From positions 186,001 to 250,000 of the forward strand of contig NZ_BDCE01000019.1 of the NCBI RefSeq assembly GCF_001613345.1: 64,000 nt of DNA. Direction: 5' to 3'. The notes below the pieces were generated by a model. That model searched no databases, was not told the origin of the DNA, and saw only the letters and a list, made by a program, of their open reading frames with translations. Position 1 is the stretch's first letter; each line of letters starts with the position of its first letter. Origin of the DNA: Nocardia uniformis NBRC 13702. Its GTDB lineage: Bacteria > Actinomycetota > Actinomycetes > Mycobacteriales > Mycobacteriaceae. Position numbers and translations under genes: made by a program. Shown in pieces: positions 54,232 through 62,859 of the stretch.

Positions 54232-54606
54232 CTACTGGCTGGCGCTGCCCTCGCCCAGCGCGGCGCGCAGATACCGCAATGCCGCCTCGTCATCGAGTCC
54301 TAGCCGCCGGATGACAGCCACATAGTCGGTGGCCGCGCGCCCAGCCGTATCGCTGGTCGGATCCCCCGAGGACGCGATGAAAGACCCCAATCTGCCCCGG
54401 GTTTCGAGCACGCCGTCCTGTTCGAGCTCGCGATAGGCCCGCGCCACCGTATTCGGCGCGAGCCGCAATTGCGCCGCCAGCGCGCGCACCGTGGGAATTT
54501 TCGTCCCGGCGGCCAGCTCACCGGATCGCACCCGAGCGAGAACCCCCTGCCGAAGCTGTTCGTAGGGCGGCACCGTCGAGTTGTGGTCGACCGGGATATC
54601 CAACAT
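54232..54606 (-). CDS. GntR-family regulator, YtrA subfamily
   Basis: This 124-residue protein has the GntR winged helix (PPYEQLRQGVLARVRSGELA, KIPTVRALAAQLRLAPNTVA, RAYRELEQDGVLETRGRLGS) and only a short helical C-terminus, the size of YtrA-type regulators. These usually sit beside and repress small ABC transporter operons; none is present here. The start is 6 nt downstream of the arcA stop, so it may be co-transcribed with arcA and could regulate arginine deiminase expression (inference). It is inserted between pmt and arcA, which are neighbours in M. tuberculosis. Confidence 0.92.
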   Translation of the reverse strand: MLDIPVDHNSTVPPYEQLRQGVLARVRSGELAAGTKIPTVRALAAQLRLAPNTVARAYRELEQDGVLETRGRLGSFIASSGDPTSDTAGRAATDYVAVIRRLGLDDEAALRYLRAALGEGSASQ

Positions 54607-54612
54607 GGTCTC

Positions 54613-55842
54613 TCACACCTCCTCACGCGATAGCGGGCAGGACAGGCAGCGCGGACCACCACGACCGGAACCCAATTCGGAACCCGGAATGGGCAATACC
54701 TCGATACCCGCGTCCGCCAGCCGCGCATTGGTCATCCCATTGCGCTCGTAGGCGACGACCACGCCGGGCGCGAGCGCCAGGGTGTTGTTACCGTCATCCC
54801 ATTGCTCGCGTTCGGCGGCGACGCCGTCCAGACCGGTATCGACCACCCTTAGTTTGCCGATACCCATCGCATCGGCCGCCACACGTAGGAATGGGTCCGG
54901 GCCGCCGATAATCGCGCCGCCACCGTCCTTCTTACGAATGGTGAAGGCACACATCGAGTTCTGCACCGCCGGGTACATCACCACCGCGTCGACGTCGACC
55001 ATGGTGCATACCGTGTCCAGATGCATGGTCGCACGGGTCTGCGCGATCGGCACGACAAGTACGGTATGAGCCAGGTCATCCTCGAACAGACTGCGCGCCA
55101 AGGCTTCCGCACCCGCCGGGGAGGTACGCTCCCCCACCCCGACCGCCACCACGCCCGGTGCCAGCAGCAGCACATCGCCACCCTCGATGGGCGCGGTATG
55201 CGATTCGTAGGCACGCCGCACGCCCAGGAAGCGCGGATGGAAGGCGTAGATCAGATCGGTGAGCGAGGTTTCCCGCGCCCGCGCGGGCATGGCGAGGGAG
55301 GTAATCGCGAAGCGCGGGCCCACCCAGAGCGAGGAATCGCGGGTGAACAGCAGATTCGGCAGCGGATCGATGACGAAATCGTGCCCGTGATGCATGCGCC
55401 GCACCAGCGAGGTGGCGTCCGGCCCGAACGGCAGTTCGTCGAAAGTCATTCCGGCCATGAGAATCTGGGCCAGCTCCGGGGCGGGCACCGTACGCAGGTA
55501 CGCGGCGAGTTCGTCGGCGAGCACATGTCCCAGCCGCCGCGCGTCCACCGCACCAGAAATGCCCTGGATCCGGGCGGCTCCGCTCACCCGCAAGGTCTCG
55601 GTGAGCAGATCGGCCAGCAGCAGCACCTCCACCCCGCGCCCGCGCAGCACCTCGGCGAAGATGTCGTGCTCCTGCTGCGCGCGTTCCACCCAGGGAATGG
55701 CGTCGAACAGCAACTGGTCGTTATTGCGCGGCGTAAGTCGCCGCAACTCGTCGCCCGGCCGATGCAGGAGCACCGTGCGCAGCGCACCGACCTCGGAGGT
55801 CACGGAAAACGGTCGCGCCGGGGACGCAGCCTCTGTTCCCAT
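54613..55842 (-). CDS. arcA: Arginine deiminase
   Basis: ADI hydrolyses arginine to citrulline and ammonia. The 409-residue protein has the deiminase motifs [36 protein letters not shown] (FTRD), the catalytic HLD region in [17 protein letters not shown], the [20 protein letters not shown] segment and the nucleophile Cys399 in GGPRCLSCP. No arcB or arcC is in the window, so the complete ADI pathway is not encoded here. The same lone arcA next to pmt occurs in M. tuberculosis (Rv1001). The GntR gene follows after 6 nt. Confidence 0.95.
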   Translation of the reverse strand: MGTEAASPARPFSVTSEVGALRTVLLHRPGDELRRLTPRNNDQLLFDAIPWVERAQQEHDIFAEVLRGRGVEVLLLADLLTETLRVSGAARIQGISGAVDARRLGHVLADELAAYLRTVPAPELAQILMAGMTFDELPFGPDATSLVRRMHHGHDFVIDPLPNLLFTRDSSLWVGPRFAITSLAMPARARETSLTDLIYAFHPRFLGVRRAYESHTAPIEGGDVLLLAPGVVAVGVGERTSPAGAEALARSLFEDDLAHTVLVVPIAQTRATMHLDTVCTMVDVDAVVMYPAVQNSMCAFTIRKKDGGGAIIGGPDPFLRVAADAMGIGKLRVVDTGLDGVAAEREQWDDGNNTLALAPGVVVAYERNGMTNARLADAGIEVLPIPGSELGSGRGGPRCLSCPLSREEV

Positions 55843-55905
55843 GACACGACGGTAGTTCGCATTTGCCCCGAAGGCATGGAATTGGGGCCATGCGGGGGCT
55901 TGTGC

Positions 55906-55936
55906 CTACTCGACGCCCCTGAAAAACCTCGAGTAG
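55906..55936. promoter_or_regulatory. 8-bp palindrome upstream of soxR, candidate operator
   Basis: CTACTCGA (55906-55913) and TCGAGTAG (55929-55936) are perfect inverted repeats separated by 15 bp. They end 9 bp before the soxR ATG, between divergent arcA and soxR. The position suits MerR/SoxR-type autoregulation, though the arms differ from the canonical CCTCAAGTT-type SoxR box. Confidence 0.5.
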
Positions 55937-55945
55937 TGTTCAGGT

Positions 55946-56467
55946 ATGCAACACGCGTCTTGGCAAGCGAAGGAATTGACCCCGGGACAGCTGTCCGAGC
56001 GCAGCGGGGTCGCGGTGTCGGCATTGCACTTCTACGAGCGCGAGGGGTTGATCGGCAGTCGCCGCACCAGCGGCAATCAGCGGCGGTATCCGCGCGAGAC
56101 ATTGCGGCGGGTGGCGTTCATTCGCATTTCGCAGCAGGTCGGGATTCCGCTCGCGGAAATCCGCAAGGCCCTCGAAACCCTGCCGGATGGCCGCACCCCC
56201 ACGCGCCGCGACTGGGAAACCCTGTCCACCACCTGGCGCACCGACCTCGACGATCGCATCGAACAACTGATCCGCCTGCGCGACAACCTCACCGGCTGCA
56301 TCGGCTGCGGCTGCCTGTCCCTGGGCACCTGCAAACTCGTCAACGCCCACGACCACCTGGGCGAAGAAGGCCCGGGCGCCCGCACCCTCGATGTGCACGC
56401 CGCGGAGACCTGCACCAAACCACAGCAGGACGCCTGCGTACCTACCGCTTCGGCAGAAAGCTGTTGA
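55946..56467 (+). CDS. soxR: Redox-sensing transcriptional regulator SoxR
   Basis: This 173-residue MerR-family regulator has an N-terminal HTH (LTPGQLSERSGVAVSALHFY, YEREGLIGSRRTSGNQRRYP), a dimerisation coiled coil, and the [2Fe-2S] cluster motif CIGCGCLSLGTC with Cys118, Cys121, Cys123 and Cys129. SoxR is activated by oxidation or by redox-cycling compounds; in actinobacteria it usually controls quinone- or phenazine-handling genes. A perfect dyad lies just upstream. The 3' end overlaps the convergent SDR gene by 26 nt. No obvious SoxR target operon is adjacent, except possibly the SDR. Confidence 0.94.
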   Translation: MQHASWQAKELTPGQLSERSGVAVSALHFYEREGLIGSRRTSGNQRRYPRETLRRVAFIRISQQVGIPLAEIRKALETLPDGRTPTRRDWETLSTTWRTDLDDRIEQLIRLRDNLTGCIGCGCLSLGTCKLVNAHDHLGEEGPGARTLDVHAAETCTKPQQDACVPTASAESC

Positions 56468-57290
56468 ACAGGTCGTTGGCGCGGCGCATGAAGAATTCGT
56501 AGGGCCAGGCGAATTTGCGGGCCCACCAGTAGCCGAAGCGAATATCGAACGAGCTGTAGACGATGAAACGCTTCTTGGCGATACCCTTCAGAATCGCCGC
56601 GGCCACCTGTTCCGGCTTGACCGCGTGCTCCTGGAAACGGCCGACCCACTTCTGGATTCGCGGATCGTCACGGTCCACCCCGGCGATCTGCACCGACTGC
56701 ACCAGCGGTGTATTCACCCCGCCCGGCACCACCAGGTGCACGTCGATATCGTGCCGTTCCAGATCGAACCGCAGCACCTCGGACAGGCCGCGCAGACCGT
56801 ACTTGCTCGCGCTGTAGGCGGCATGCCACGGCAGCGCCAGCAGACCGGCCGCCGAGGACACATTCACCAGCGCCCCGCCCTTACCGGCCTCGACCATGGG
56901 TGGAATGAAATTCTCGATCACATGGATGGGTCCCATCAGATTGACGTCCACCATCTGCTTCCAATGCCGATGCTCGAGATTCTCGACCGTGCCCCAGGCC
57001 GACACCCCCGCCACATTCATGACCACATCGAGCGTCCCGAGCTGCTCGTGCACATCCTTGGCGAATTCGGTGACCGCGTCGTAGTCACTGATATCCAGGG
57101 CCCGCGTGTACTCGACGACACCGCCCGGCGCGCGCACCAGCTCGACGGTTTCCTCCAGCCCGGCCGCGTTCAGGTCGGTGAGCACCAGCCGCGCGCCATC
57201 CCGCCCGGCAGCCAGGGCGGTAGCCCTGCCGATACCGCTGGCCGCCCCGGTGATCAGTGTCAACTTGCCGTTCAAGCTCTTGTCGCGCAC
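56442..57290 (-). CDS. Short-chain dehydrogenase/reductase
   Basis: This 282-residue SDR has ITGAASGIGRATALAAGRDG, VVMNVAGVSAWG, the catalytic Ser in VNVSSAAGLLAL and YxxxK in HAAYSASKYGLRGLSEVL. Asp after strand 2 (LVLTDLNAAG) favours NAD(H). The C-terminal 40 residues are aromatic and basic (FGYWWARKFAWPYEFFMRRA), suggesting membrane association as in other actinobacterial SDRs with this tail. GTG 57290 has GAGGGGAAC upstream. Substrate unknown; the tail-to-tail overlap with soxR does not establish a functional link. Confidence 0.92.
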   Translation of the reverse strand: MRDKSLNGKLTLITGAASGIGRATALAAGRDGARLVLTDLNAAGLEETVELVRAPGGVVEYTRALDISDYDAVTEFAKDVHEQLGTLDVVMNVAGVSAWGTVENLEHRHWKQMVDVNLMGPIHVIENFIPPMVEAGKGGALVNVSSAAGLLALPWHAAYSASKYGLRGLSEVLRFDLERHDIDVHLVVPGGVNTPLVQSVQIAGVDRDDPRIQKWVGRFQEHAVKPEQVAAAILKGIAKKRFIVYSSFDIRFGYWWARKFAWPYEFFMRRANDLFNSFLPKR

Positions 57291-57388
57291 GACGGTTCCC
57301 CTCGGAATTGCCCGCTATGTCCACCGCACGCTACTACGTGCGATGTCTGGGTCGCATGCCACGAATCCCTGGTTCGAGCCCCCAATTC

Positions 57389-59254
57389 TCAGGGGTTCGG
57401 GGCGCGGCCGGTGCCGGGTAGGTCCAGGTCGAGCGCGATCCGCCCCGCCGCCAGATGCTGCTCCACCTCATCGGCGGGCATGGGCCGCGCGATCAGGAAG
57501 CCCTGGGCGCGATAGCAGCCCAGCGCCACCAGGGTGCGCGCCGCTACGGTGGTCTCCACACCCTCGCCGACCACCCCGAGACCGAAGGAACCGGCCAGTC
57601 CCACAATGGATTTCACAATGGCGAGATCGTCGGCACTGGCACCCAGCCGCTGCACGAACCCGCGGTCGATCTTCACCGCGTCCACCGGCAGTGCCTTCAG
57701 ATGCGACAGCGAACTGTAGCCGGTACCGAAATCGTCGATGGCGATCTGCACGCCCATCCGCTTGAGGCCGCGCAGGGTCACCTGGGTGCGCGCCAGATCC
57801 TGCACCACCACATGTTCGGTGATCTCCAGGCAGACCGACGAACCGTCGATCCCGAACCGCCGCAGGATATCTTCCATGGTCTCGACGAAGTCGAGGCTCA
57901 CCAGCTGCACCGGCGACACATTGATTCGAATGACCACATTCGACGCCAGCCCACGCCGCCGCCACTTCGCGAACTGCTCACACGCCGAACGAATCACCCA
58001 GCGCCCCAGCTCACCCGCGAGATTGGTGGCCTCCGCGACCCCCACGAACGCCCCCGGCGGCAACATACCGCGCGTCGGATGCTGCCACCGCACAAGAGCT
58101 TCCAGCGCAACCACGCGCCCCGTGCGCAAATCCACCTCGGGCTGATAGTGCAGCAGTAACGAACCATCCGCGACCGCACCGCGCAGGTTCAGCTCCACAT
58201 CGTCCTGCAGTTCGAACTGGGCGCGCATGGCGTCGGTGAACACGGCGACCCCATTGCCGCCACTGGATTTCGCGGACAGCAGTGCGTGATCGGCGCGCCG
58301 CAGCACATCCGCCACCGTGGTTTCACCTGGAATCCCCAGTGCCACACCAACACTCGCACCGCGACTCACACTCTCCCCACCCACGGTCACCCGTTGGCCG
58401 ATGAGATGGCGGATCAGCGAGGCCGCTTCCTCGGCAGCAACGGCGTCCATCGGCTTGGCGGGCACGATGACGAATTCGTCGCCGCCCAGGCGGGCGATCA
58501 TATCGGCGGGATCGAGATTCTCCCGTAGTCGCGTGGACAGGGTCTGAATGAAGTTGTCACCCGCGGTGTGCCCCAGAAAATCGTTGAGCGCCTTCAATCT
58601 ATCCAGATCCAGGAAGAAGGCCGCCACCGGACCAGGATTGCCGGATCGTAGCCGATCTTCCATATGTTCGAGTAGGGATCTCCGGTTCGCGAGCCCGGTA
58701 AGATCATCATGCATTGCGATGTAGCGAAGCCGCTCCTCAGCCGCTACACGCGCTTGCAGTTGCGCGAAAAGCGCAGCAATTGCCTTGAGCACGTTTATTT
58801 CTCGGGTACTCCATTCCCGATCGCCCTCTTTGATGAACCCCAACACACCCGTGGGCACGTCACGCGACACCAGAGGCACAGCGGCAGCGGATACGGCAGC
58901 CATTCCGGCCGATCGCTGGATCAGGTTCTGATAGTCGGCGAATTCAGGGGTGGGCCGGATGATCATCGGCTCCGTCGCATGCTCGAGCTTCACAAACAGC
59001 GACGGGCTCTCGTCGAAATAGGCGATCCGCAAGGGATCCGGTTCACCGGAGGCAGGTCGGCGCGGCCATTCCGCGATCAGCACCGAAGCACGACGTTCCT
59101 CGTCGGTGTAGCGCAGGAAGCTGAAATCGACATCGAAATGGTCGACCAGCCAAGAGAGCACCCGTTCACTCGCCGCCGCCATGGTCGTGGCGTCGACCGC
59201 CATCAACTCGGAGGCGACCTGGGTCACCAATGAGTCGAGCGTTCGCCGAGGCAC
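57389..59254 (-). CDS. GAF-GGDEF-EAL cyclic di-GMP turnover protein (Rv1354c-like)
   Basis: This 621-residue signalling protein has a GAF domain (about 20-165), then GGDEF (about 175-340) and EAL (about 350-605) domains. The cyclase site is intact (MIARLGGDEFVIVPA; DDLTGLANRRSLLEHM). So are the phosphodiesterase motifs: LEALVRWQHPTRGMLPPG, RINVSPVQL, LEITEHVVV, IDDFGTGYSSLSHLKALPVD, VKIDRGFV and VVGEGVET. It can in principle make and break c-di-GMP, with the GAF domain deciding the balance. There are no membrane segments. Followed upstream by the moeY-like gene 16 bp away on the same strand, the same pairing as Rv1354c-Rv1355c in M. tuberculosis, where homologues are about the same length. 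Confidence 0.94.
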   Translation of the reverse strand: MPRRTLDSLVTQVASELMAVDATTMAAASERVLSWLVDHFDVDFSFLRYTDEERRASVLIAEWPRRPASGEPDPLRIAYFDESPSLFVKLEHATEPMIIRPTPEFADYQNLIQRSAGMAAVSAAAVPLVSRDVPTGVLGFIKEGDREWSTREINVLKAIAALFAQLQARVAAEERLRYIAMHDDLTGLANRRSLLEHMEDRLRSGNPGPVAAFFLDLDRLKALNDFLGHTAGDNFIQTLSTRLRENLDPADMIARLGGDEFVIVPAKPMDAVAAEEAASLIRHLIGQRVTVGGESVSRGASVGVALGIPGETTVADVLRRADHALLSAKSSGGNGVAVFTDAMRAQFELQDDVELNLRGAVADGSLLLHYQPEVDLRTGRVVALEALVRWQHPTRGMLPPGAFVGVAEATNLAGELGRWVIRSACEQFAKWRRRGLASNVVIRINVSPVQLVSLDFVETMEDILRRFGIDGSSVCLEITEHVVVQDLARTQVTLRGLKRMGVQIAIDDFGTGYSSLSHLKALPVDAVKIDRGFVQRLGASADDLAIVKSIVGLAGSFGLGVVGEGVETTVAARTLVALGCYRAQGFLIARPMPADEVEQHLAAGRIALDLDLPGTGRAPNP

Positions 59255-59270
59255 CTAGTCTCCGATCGCA

Positions 59271-61418
59271 CTAACTGCGGGTGTCCGCGCCCGGTGTCGG
59301 AAGGCGCCTGCTGCGAGCCGAGACCTCCGCCGCATAACTGAGGCGAAGAACCAACGCCAGCGTTTCGCTTTCAGGCACTTCCAACAGGTCCATGAAGCGG
59401 CCCTGAAGTGACGCTAGTGTATCGGCGAACTCCGGGGAAACCGTATGCAAGTCACCGGGGCGTCTTGCGAACAGAAACACCGGAGATACTGGTTGCACTG
59501 CCAGTCCCTGTTGTTCCGCGGCGATCCACACGCGTTGGACCGCCTCACCCACCCGCGCATACGCAGCCAATTCGGCGAGATCGCCCGGCGGTGGGGCCGA
59601 GAAGGTCACCACCGCAACCGCCGAACTGGACCGCACCTGATCGCGGGTGCTGTTTCCCAGCGTGACACCGCCCGACCACGCGCGCAGTTGGTCCATCACG
59701 TCGGCCCGCCGGACGATCTCGAGGATGGCTAGGTCATCGGGGGGAAGTTCCACTGTTCGCAGGTCCAGACCGGTTCGCAGGTCGTCGCCGGGCCATCGCA
59801 ACTCAGCGAACATTTCCTGATGCAGCTGGGGCGTCAGGTATCGCGCACGGTCGGAGTCCGCAAACACCTGCGCGGCACTGTCGATATCGACCCGCCCGGT
59901 CAGCCAGCGCAGACCCGCGCCAGCTGCTTTTGCTGTGGCGGCGAGCGCATCCAGCGTCGACTCCGCGACTGGCGCTCCGGTGCCGAGCTGCCGATTGGTC
60001 TGCCGGGCGAGTAGCGCAGGATAATCCCGGGCTAGTTGGGGATCTGAATCGGCTCCGAGTCGCAGCGCCGCCGTAAGGAGCGCCGGTCCGCCAAGCCGGA
60101 ATTCGCTCTGCCCCAGCAAACCTTGCGCAGCGGCAGCGGCGCGCGCGTTGTATAGCGCCGCCCCCACTGCCAGCGCACTACCGCGGTAGCCGATATCCAT
60201 AATCGATGTGCGTTCGGGCGCGAGCGCGATAGTGACCGTGTCGCCATCCACCTCGAGCATCCATGGCTGCGCGTTGCCACCCGAGGGCGCGCGTTGGGCA
60301 CATGAAAGCACGGCCGCGATTCCCGATTCCTGCACAGTCGACTCAATCGGGTCCTCGACCCACTCGAGTCGACTGTCCGGTGCTGGTTCGGCAAGTTCAT
60401 TCAAGCAGCGGTCGATGTCGACCCTGGTTCGCCCGGAGGGCAGTTTTTGACCGAGCCCGACGCGGCGCACCGCAGCCGCAACGGTGGCGCCACCGAGTTG
60501 CACTTCGCCGCCGAACTGTGGCCAACTGTTCAGGGTCTCCCCGATTTCCACCATACTGGCCGCGAGTTTGTCGGACAGATTGCGACCGTCCAGTATTCGG
60601 ATGACATAGGGGGCCTTATCACGGGTGGACAACCCCCGCAGGTCTGCGCCACTGACATCGCCGAGGAGCCCGTGGAACAGTTGGCGCGTCGGTTCCAGGT
60701 CGAAGCGTTCCACGTCTAGCAGCCCTCGGTCGTTGGATTGCATGATCAAGGGCAGCTGGTGGCGACGGGCACCTTCACGCACCGCGACCTTGGTATCGAG
60801 CGAATCACATTCCTCGACGACAATAGACAGTCCATGGAGGAAGTCATCAAGGTTCTCGTCGGTGATCCCGTTGTGGAAGATTTCGACGGGTAGGTACGGG
60901 TCGAGCTCGGCTATCCGCCGGGCAGCGACAACGGCCTTGTTCACCCCGATGTCGAACAAGGTACCTGGCACTCTGTTCAGATTGGCCAGCTCGAGGGTGT
61001 CGAAGTCCGCCAGCCGTAGTCGGCCACAGATGCCCTCCAAGGCCAAAACATACGCGACGGAATGTCCGACGCTCTGGCCGACGACGCCAACCGTTTGACG
61101 TCCGAGCGTTTCCTGTTCGTCGCGAGTGAGATTGTTGCGATTGCGGTCGAGACGAACCGTACGCAGCAATTCGGGGCCCGGGAGAGCGACCACCGTGCGC
61201 CGCCACGGATAATAAACCCATCTGTCAGATCGAGGCCCTTCGGACAATTCCGGCGGCGCTACCAATCCTTCGAATTCGAGGCGCAGCGAATTGCGCAAAT
61301 CAGTGAATTCGACACACGCATCGGCACGCAGAGCTGCGAGTCGTTCAGCGTCTTCAGGGTTGGATTTATCCAATAGCAGCGGCCGGTATTCCCCGGCCAC
61401 AGGTGACTCCGCGATCAT
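59271..61418 (-). CDS. MoeY-like fusion: E1/ThiF adenylyltransferase domain plus nitroreductase domain (Rv1355c-like)
   Basis: This 715-residue two-domain protein has an E1/ThiF-like ATP-binding domain at about 90-330 (TVGVVGQSVGHSVAYVLALE, then RLADFDTLELANLNRVPGTL with the conserved Asp/Asn/Arg, and VVEECDSLDTKVAVREGARR). A nitroreductase-like FMN domain at about 370-690 follows (AQRAPSGGNAQPWMLEVDGD, ARDYPALLARQTNR). The name MoeY and the molybdopterin link come from mycobacterial annotation; no other Mo-cofactor gene is in this window. E1-like plus nitroreductase is also the chemistry of peptide modification (adenylation/thiolation and dehydrogenation), so another substrate is possible. 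ATG 61418 overlaps the upstream stop by 4 nt and gives exactly 715 residues, as in M. tuberculosis. Confidence 0.88.
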   Translation of the reverse strand: MIAESPVAGEYRPLLLDKSNPEDAERLAALRADACVEFTDLRNSLRLEFEGLVAPPELSEGPRSDRWVYYPWRRTVVALPGPELLRTVRLDRNRNNLTRDEQETLGRQTVGVVGQSVGHSVAYVLALEGICGRLRLADFDTLELANLNRVPGTLFDIGVNKAVVAARRIAELDPYLPVEIFHNGITDENLDDFLHGLSIVVEECDSLDTKVAVREGARRHQLPLIMQSNDRGLLDVERFDLEPTRQLFHGLLGDVSGADLRGLSTRDKAPYVIRILDGRNLSDKLAASMVEIGETLNSWPQFGGEVQLGGATVAAAVRRVGLGQKLPSGRTRVDIDRCLNELAEPAPDSRLEWVEDPIESTVQESGIAAVLSCAQRAPSGGNAQPWMLEVDGDTVTIALAPERTSIMDIGYRGSALAVGAALYNARAAAAAQGLLGQSEFRLGGPALLTAALRLGADSDPQLARDYPALLARQTNRQLGTGAPVAESTLDALAATAKAAGAGLRWLTGRVDIDSAAQVFADSDRARYLTPQLHQEMFAELRWPGDDLRTGLDLRTVELPPDDLAILEIVRRADVMDQLRAWSGGVTLGNSTRDQVRSSSAVAVVTFSAPPPGDLAELAAYARVGEAVQRVWIAAEQQGLAVQPVSPVFLFARRPGDLHTVSPEFADTLASLQGRFMDLLEVPESETLALVLRLSYAAEVSARSRRLPTPGADTRS

Positions 61419-62263
61419 GCTTGAGCCAGTCCGTCGCCTCGCAACCATTCAACCGGCGGCACCTTTCCGTTGACCGTGAGCTCGGCCAGTTCCGCGTCGA
61501 TCAACCGCACCTGCGAAACACTGGCAACGGATCGATATGTTCGCAAATCCCACCACACTGGCACAGTCCGATAACGATCATCCGGATACGAGGCCGCCGG
61601 AATCCACCATGGCGCCCTCGCGCCGCTGGATCGGTACCGCTCAAGGGCATGTTCGGGTGAAACACCCACTCCATACCGAACTCCCAGCAATACCATGCAG
61701 TGCACGATGGCCCTGGCGACCCCGGCCGCCAATTCGGAGCGATGCTCCGCTTCGCGGGCGGTCCACCCCGCCTTCGTTTCGATCACACCCTCAGGGATCT
61801 GATCGGCGACCAACTTGCGGAACGCGGCCTCGCCGGGCAGTCCAGCCCAGTCCGCTACCGCGTGCACCTCGTCGACGTGCTTGTGCGGCCCCTCCGCGCG
61901 CACGCCCGCGACGGCCTTTCCGTTCGGGTCCAACGCAACGAAGAACATAGAAGTGGAATGGCCCTCGATGACCGTGTCGTATTCGAGCGCGTCCTCAGAC
62001 CCGTAACGTTGGTAAACGCGCAGTGCTCCGTCCATGCATTCGCGCCACAAGATCGGATGAGCCCGCGGAGTGCCCGCAAGGAACCTACACCCGGACTGCG
62101 TATCGCGAAATTGGAGCATGCCGTCACCAGGGCCTTCTGCCGGGACCACCGCGATCGGTTCGACTGCCATATAGTTCCACTCCACTACCGCACACGTTTC
62201 CCAAGCTGTTGCCTGGTCCCCACCCCGATACGGCCATGTATCGACCGTGCCCGGCATGGACAC
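61415..62263 (-). CDS. MoeY-associated conserved protein (Rv1356c-like position); unknown function
   Basis: This 282-residue soluble protein contains CRFLAGTPRAHPILWRECMD, YQRYGSEDALEYDTVIEGHS, STSMFFVALDPNGKAVAGVR, EGPHKHVDEVHAVADWAG and PDDRYRTVPVWWDLRTYRSV. The segment FFVALDPNGKAVAGVRAEGP followed by a helix resembles acyltransferase (GNAT or N-acyl amino acid synthase-like) folds, but I cannot confirm this. It is translationally coupled to the E1/nitroreductase gene by a 4-nt overlap and matches the position of Rv1356c, so it probably supplies or acts on the same substrate. It starts at ATG 62263. Confidence 0.75.
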   Translation of the reverse strand: MSMPGTVDTWPYRGGDQATAWETCAVVEWNYMAVEPIAVVPAEGPGDGMLQFRDTQSGCRFLAGTPRAHPILWRECMDGALRVYQRYGSEDALEYDTVIEGHSTSMFFVALDPNGKAVAGVRAEGPHKHVDEVHAVADWAGLPGEAAFRKLVADQIPEGVIETKAGWTAREAEHRSELAAGVARAIVHCMVLLGVRYGVGVSPEHALERYRSSGARAPWWIPAASYPDDRYRTVPVWWDLRTYRSVASVSQVRLIDAELAELTVNGKVPPVEWLRGDGLAQA

Positions 62264-62424
62264 CTAGGGGAGTATCCGCCACGGGGATGGAATTGTCCAG
62301 GCGTCTGGCAAATCTCCCGGAACCCTAATGCGGATGCGGAAACTCACCCCGCTCAGACCATTGCTATCAGTCATGAAACTCAACCACAAGACTGGTTGGT
62401 TCTCATTCAGTTAACAATTGGCAA

Positions 62425-62859
62425 TCAGATTAGGATGGAGATGAAAAGCTCGACTTCGGCGGTCCCCCGCCAGATCTCGATCTCTTCACGGTAGGCCCGG
62501 GTAATCTCCGCGGAGGCCGTCGCGTCGTCGACCTGCGCCCATACGTCCTCGACGGGATCGTGGTAGTCGCCATTGGGCTGAAAGCGGGCGTAGACGCCCT
62601 TGGGGACCTGGATCAGCAGGTCGCCGACCGGCGCTTCGTCCACGGCCGGGTACTCGTAGGACACCAGCACGTTGTAGTTGCCCGCCGGATCGGGCAGGAA
62701 CACCGTAGCCAGGGGCTTTTCGGCGCCATAGCGCTCGCGCAGGCGGTCGCGCAGGAACTCGATGAGTTCACTGTTGCTGACCTTGAAACTGGGGCGCACC
62801 CGGGGAACCACCAGGCCGCCGTAGATCGCGCCGGGGCGCACCACGATGGAGTAGGTCAT
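62425..62859 (-). CDS. Effector-binding-domain (GyrI/Cass2-like) protein 2
   Basis: This 144-residue single-domain protein is paralogous to the gene just upstream. SIVVRPGAIYGGLVVPRVRP resembles the first strand-helix of the bacterial transcription-activator effector-binding (GyrI-like) fold. LLIQVPKGVYARFQPNGDYH aligns with RLPRGTYAKFSSVGNF of its neighbour, and AEITRAYREEIEIWRGTAEV is the final helix-strand. Stand-alone members bind small molecules or hydrophobic cations, but no ligand can be named. ATG 62859 overlaps the upstream stop by 4 nt. Confidence 0.82.
   Translation of the reverse strand: MTYSIVVRPGAIYGGLVVPRVRPSFKVSNSELIEFLRDRLRERYGAEKPLATVFLPDPAGNYNVLVSYEYPAVDEAPVGDLLIQVPKGVYARFQPNGDYHDPVEDVWAQVDDATASAEITRAYREEIEIWRGTAEVELFISILI

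Noticed and set aside
55021..56502. 493-codon forward frame spanning arcA antisense and soxR
   Set aside because: Runs antisense through arcA and out of frame through soxR; no domain.
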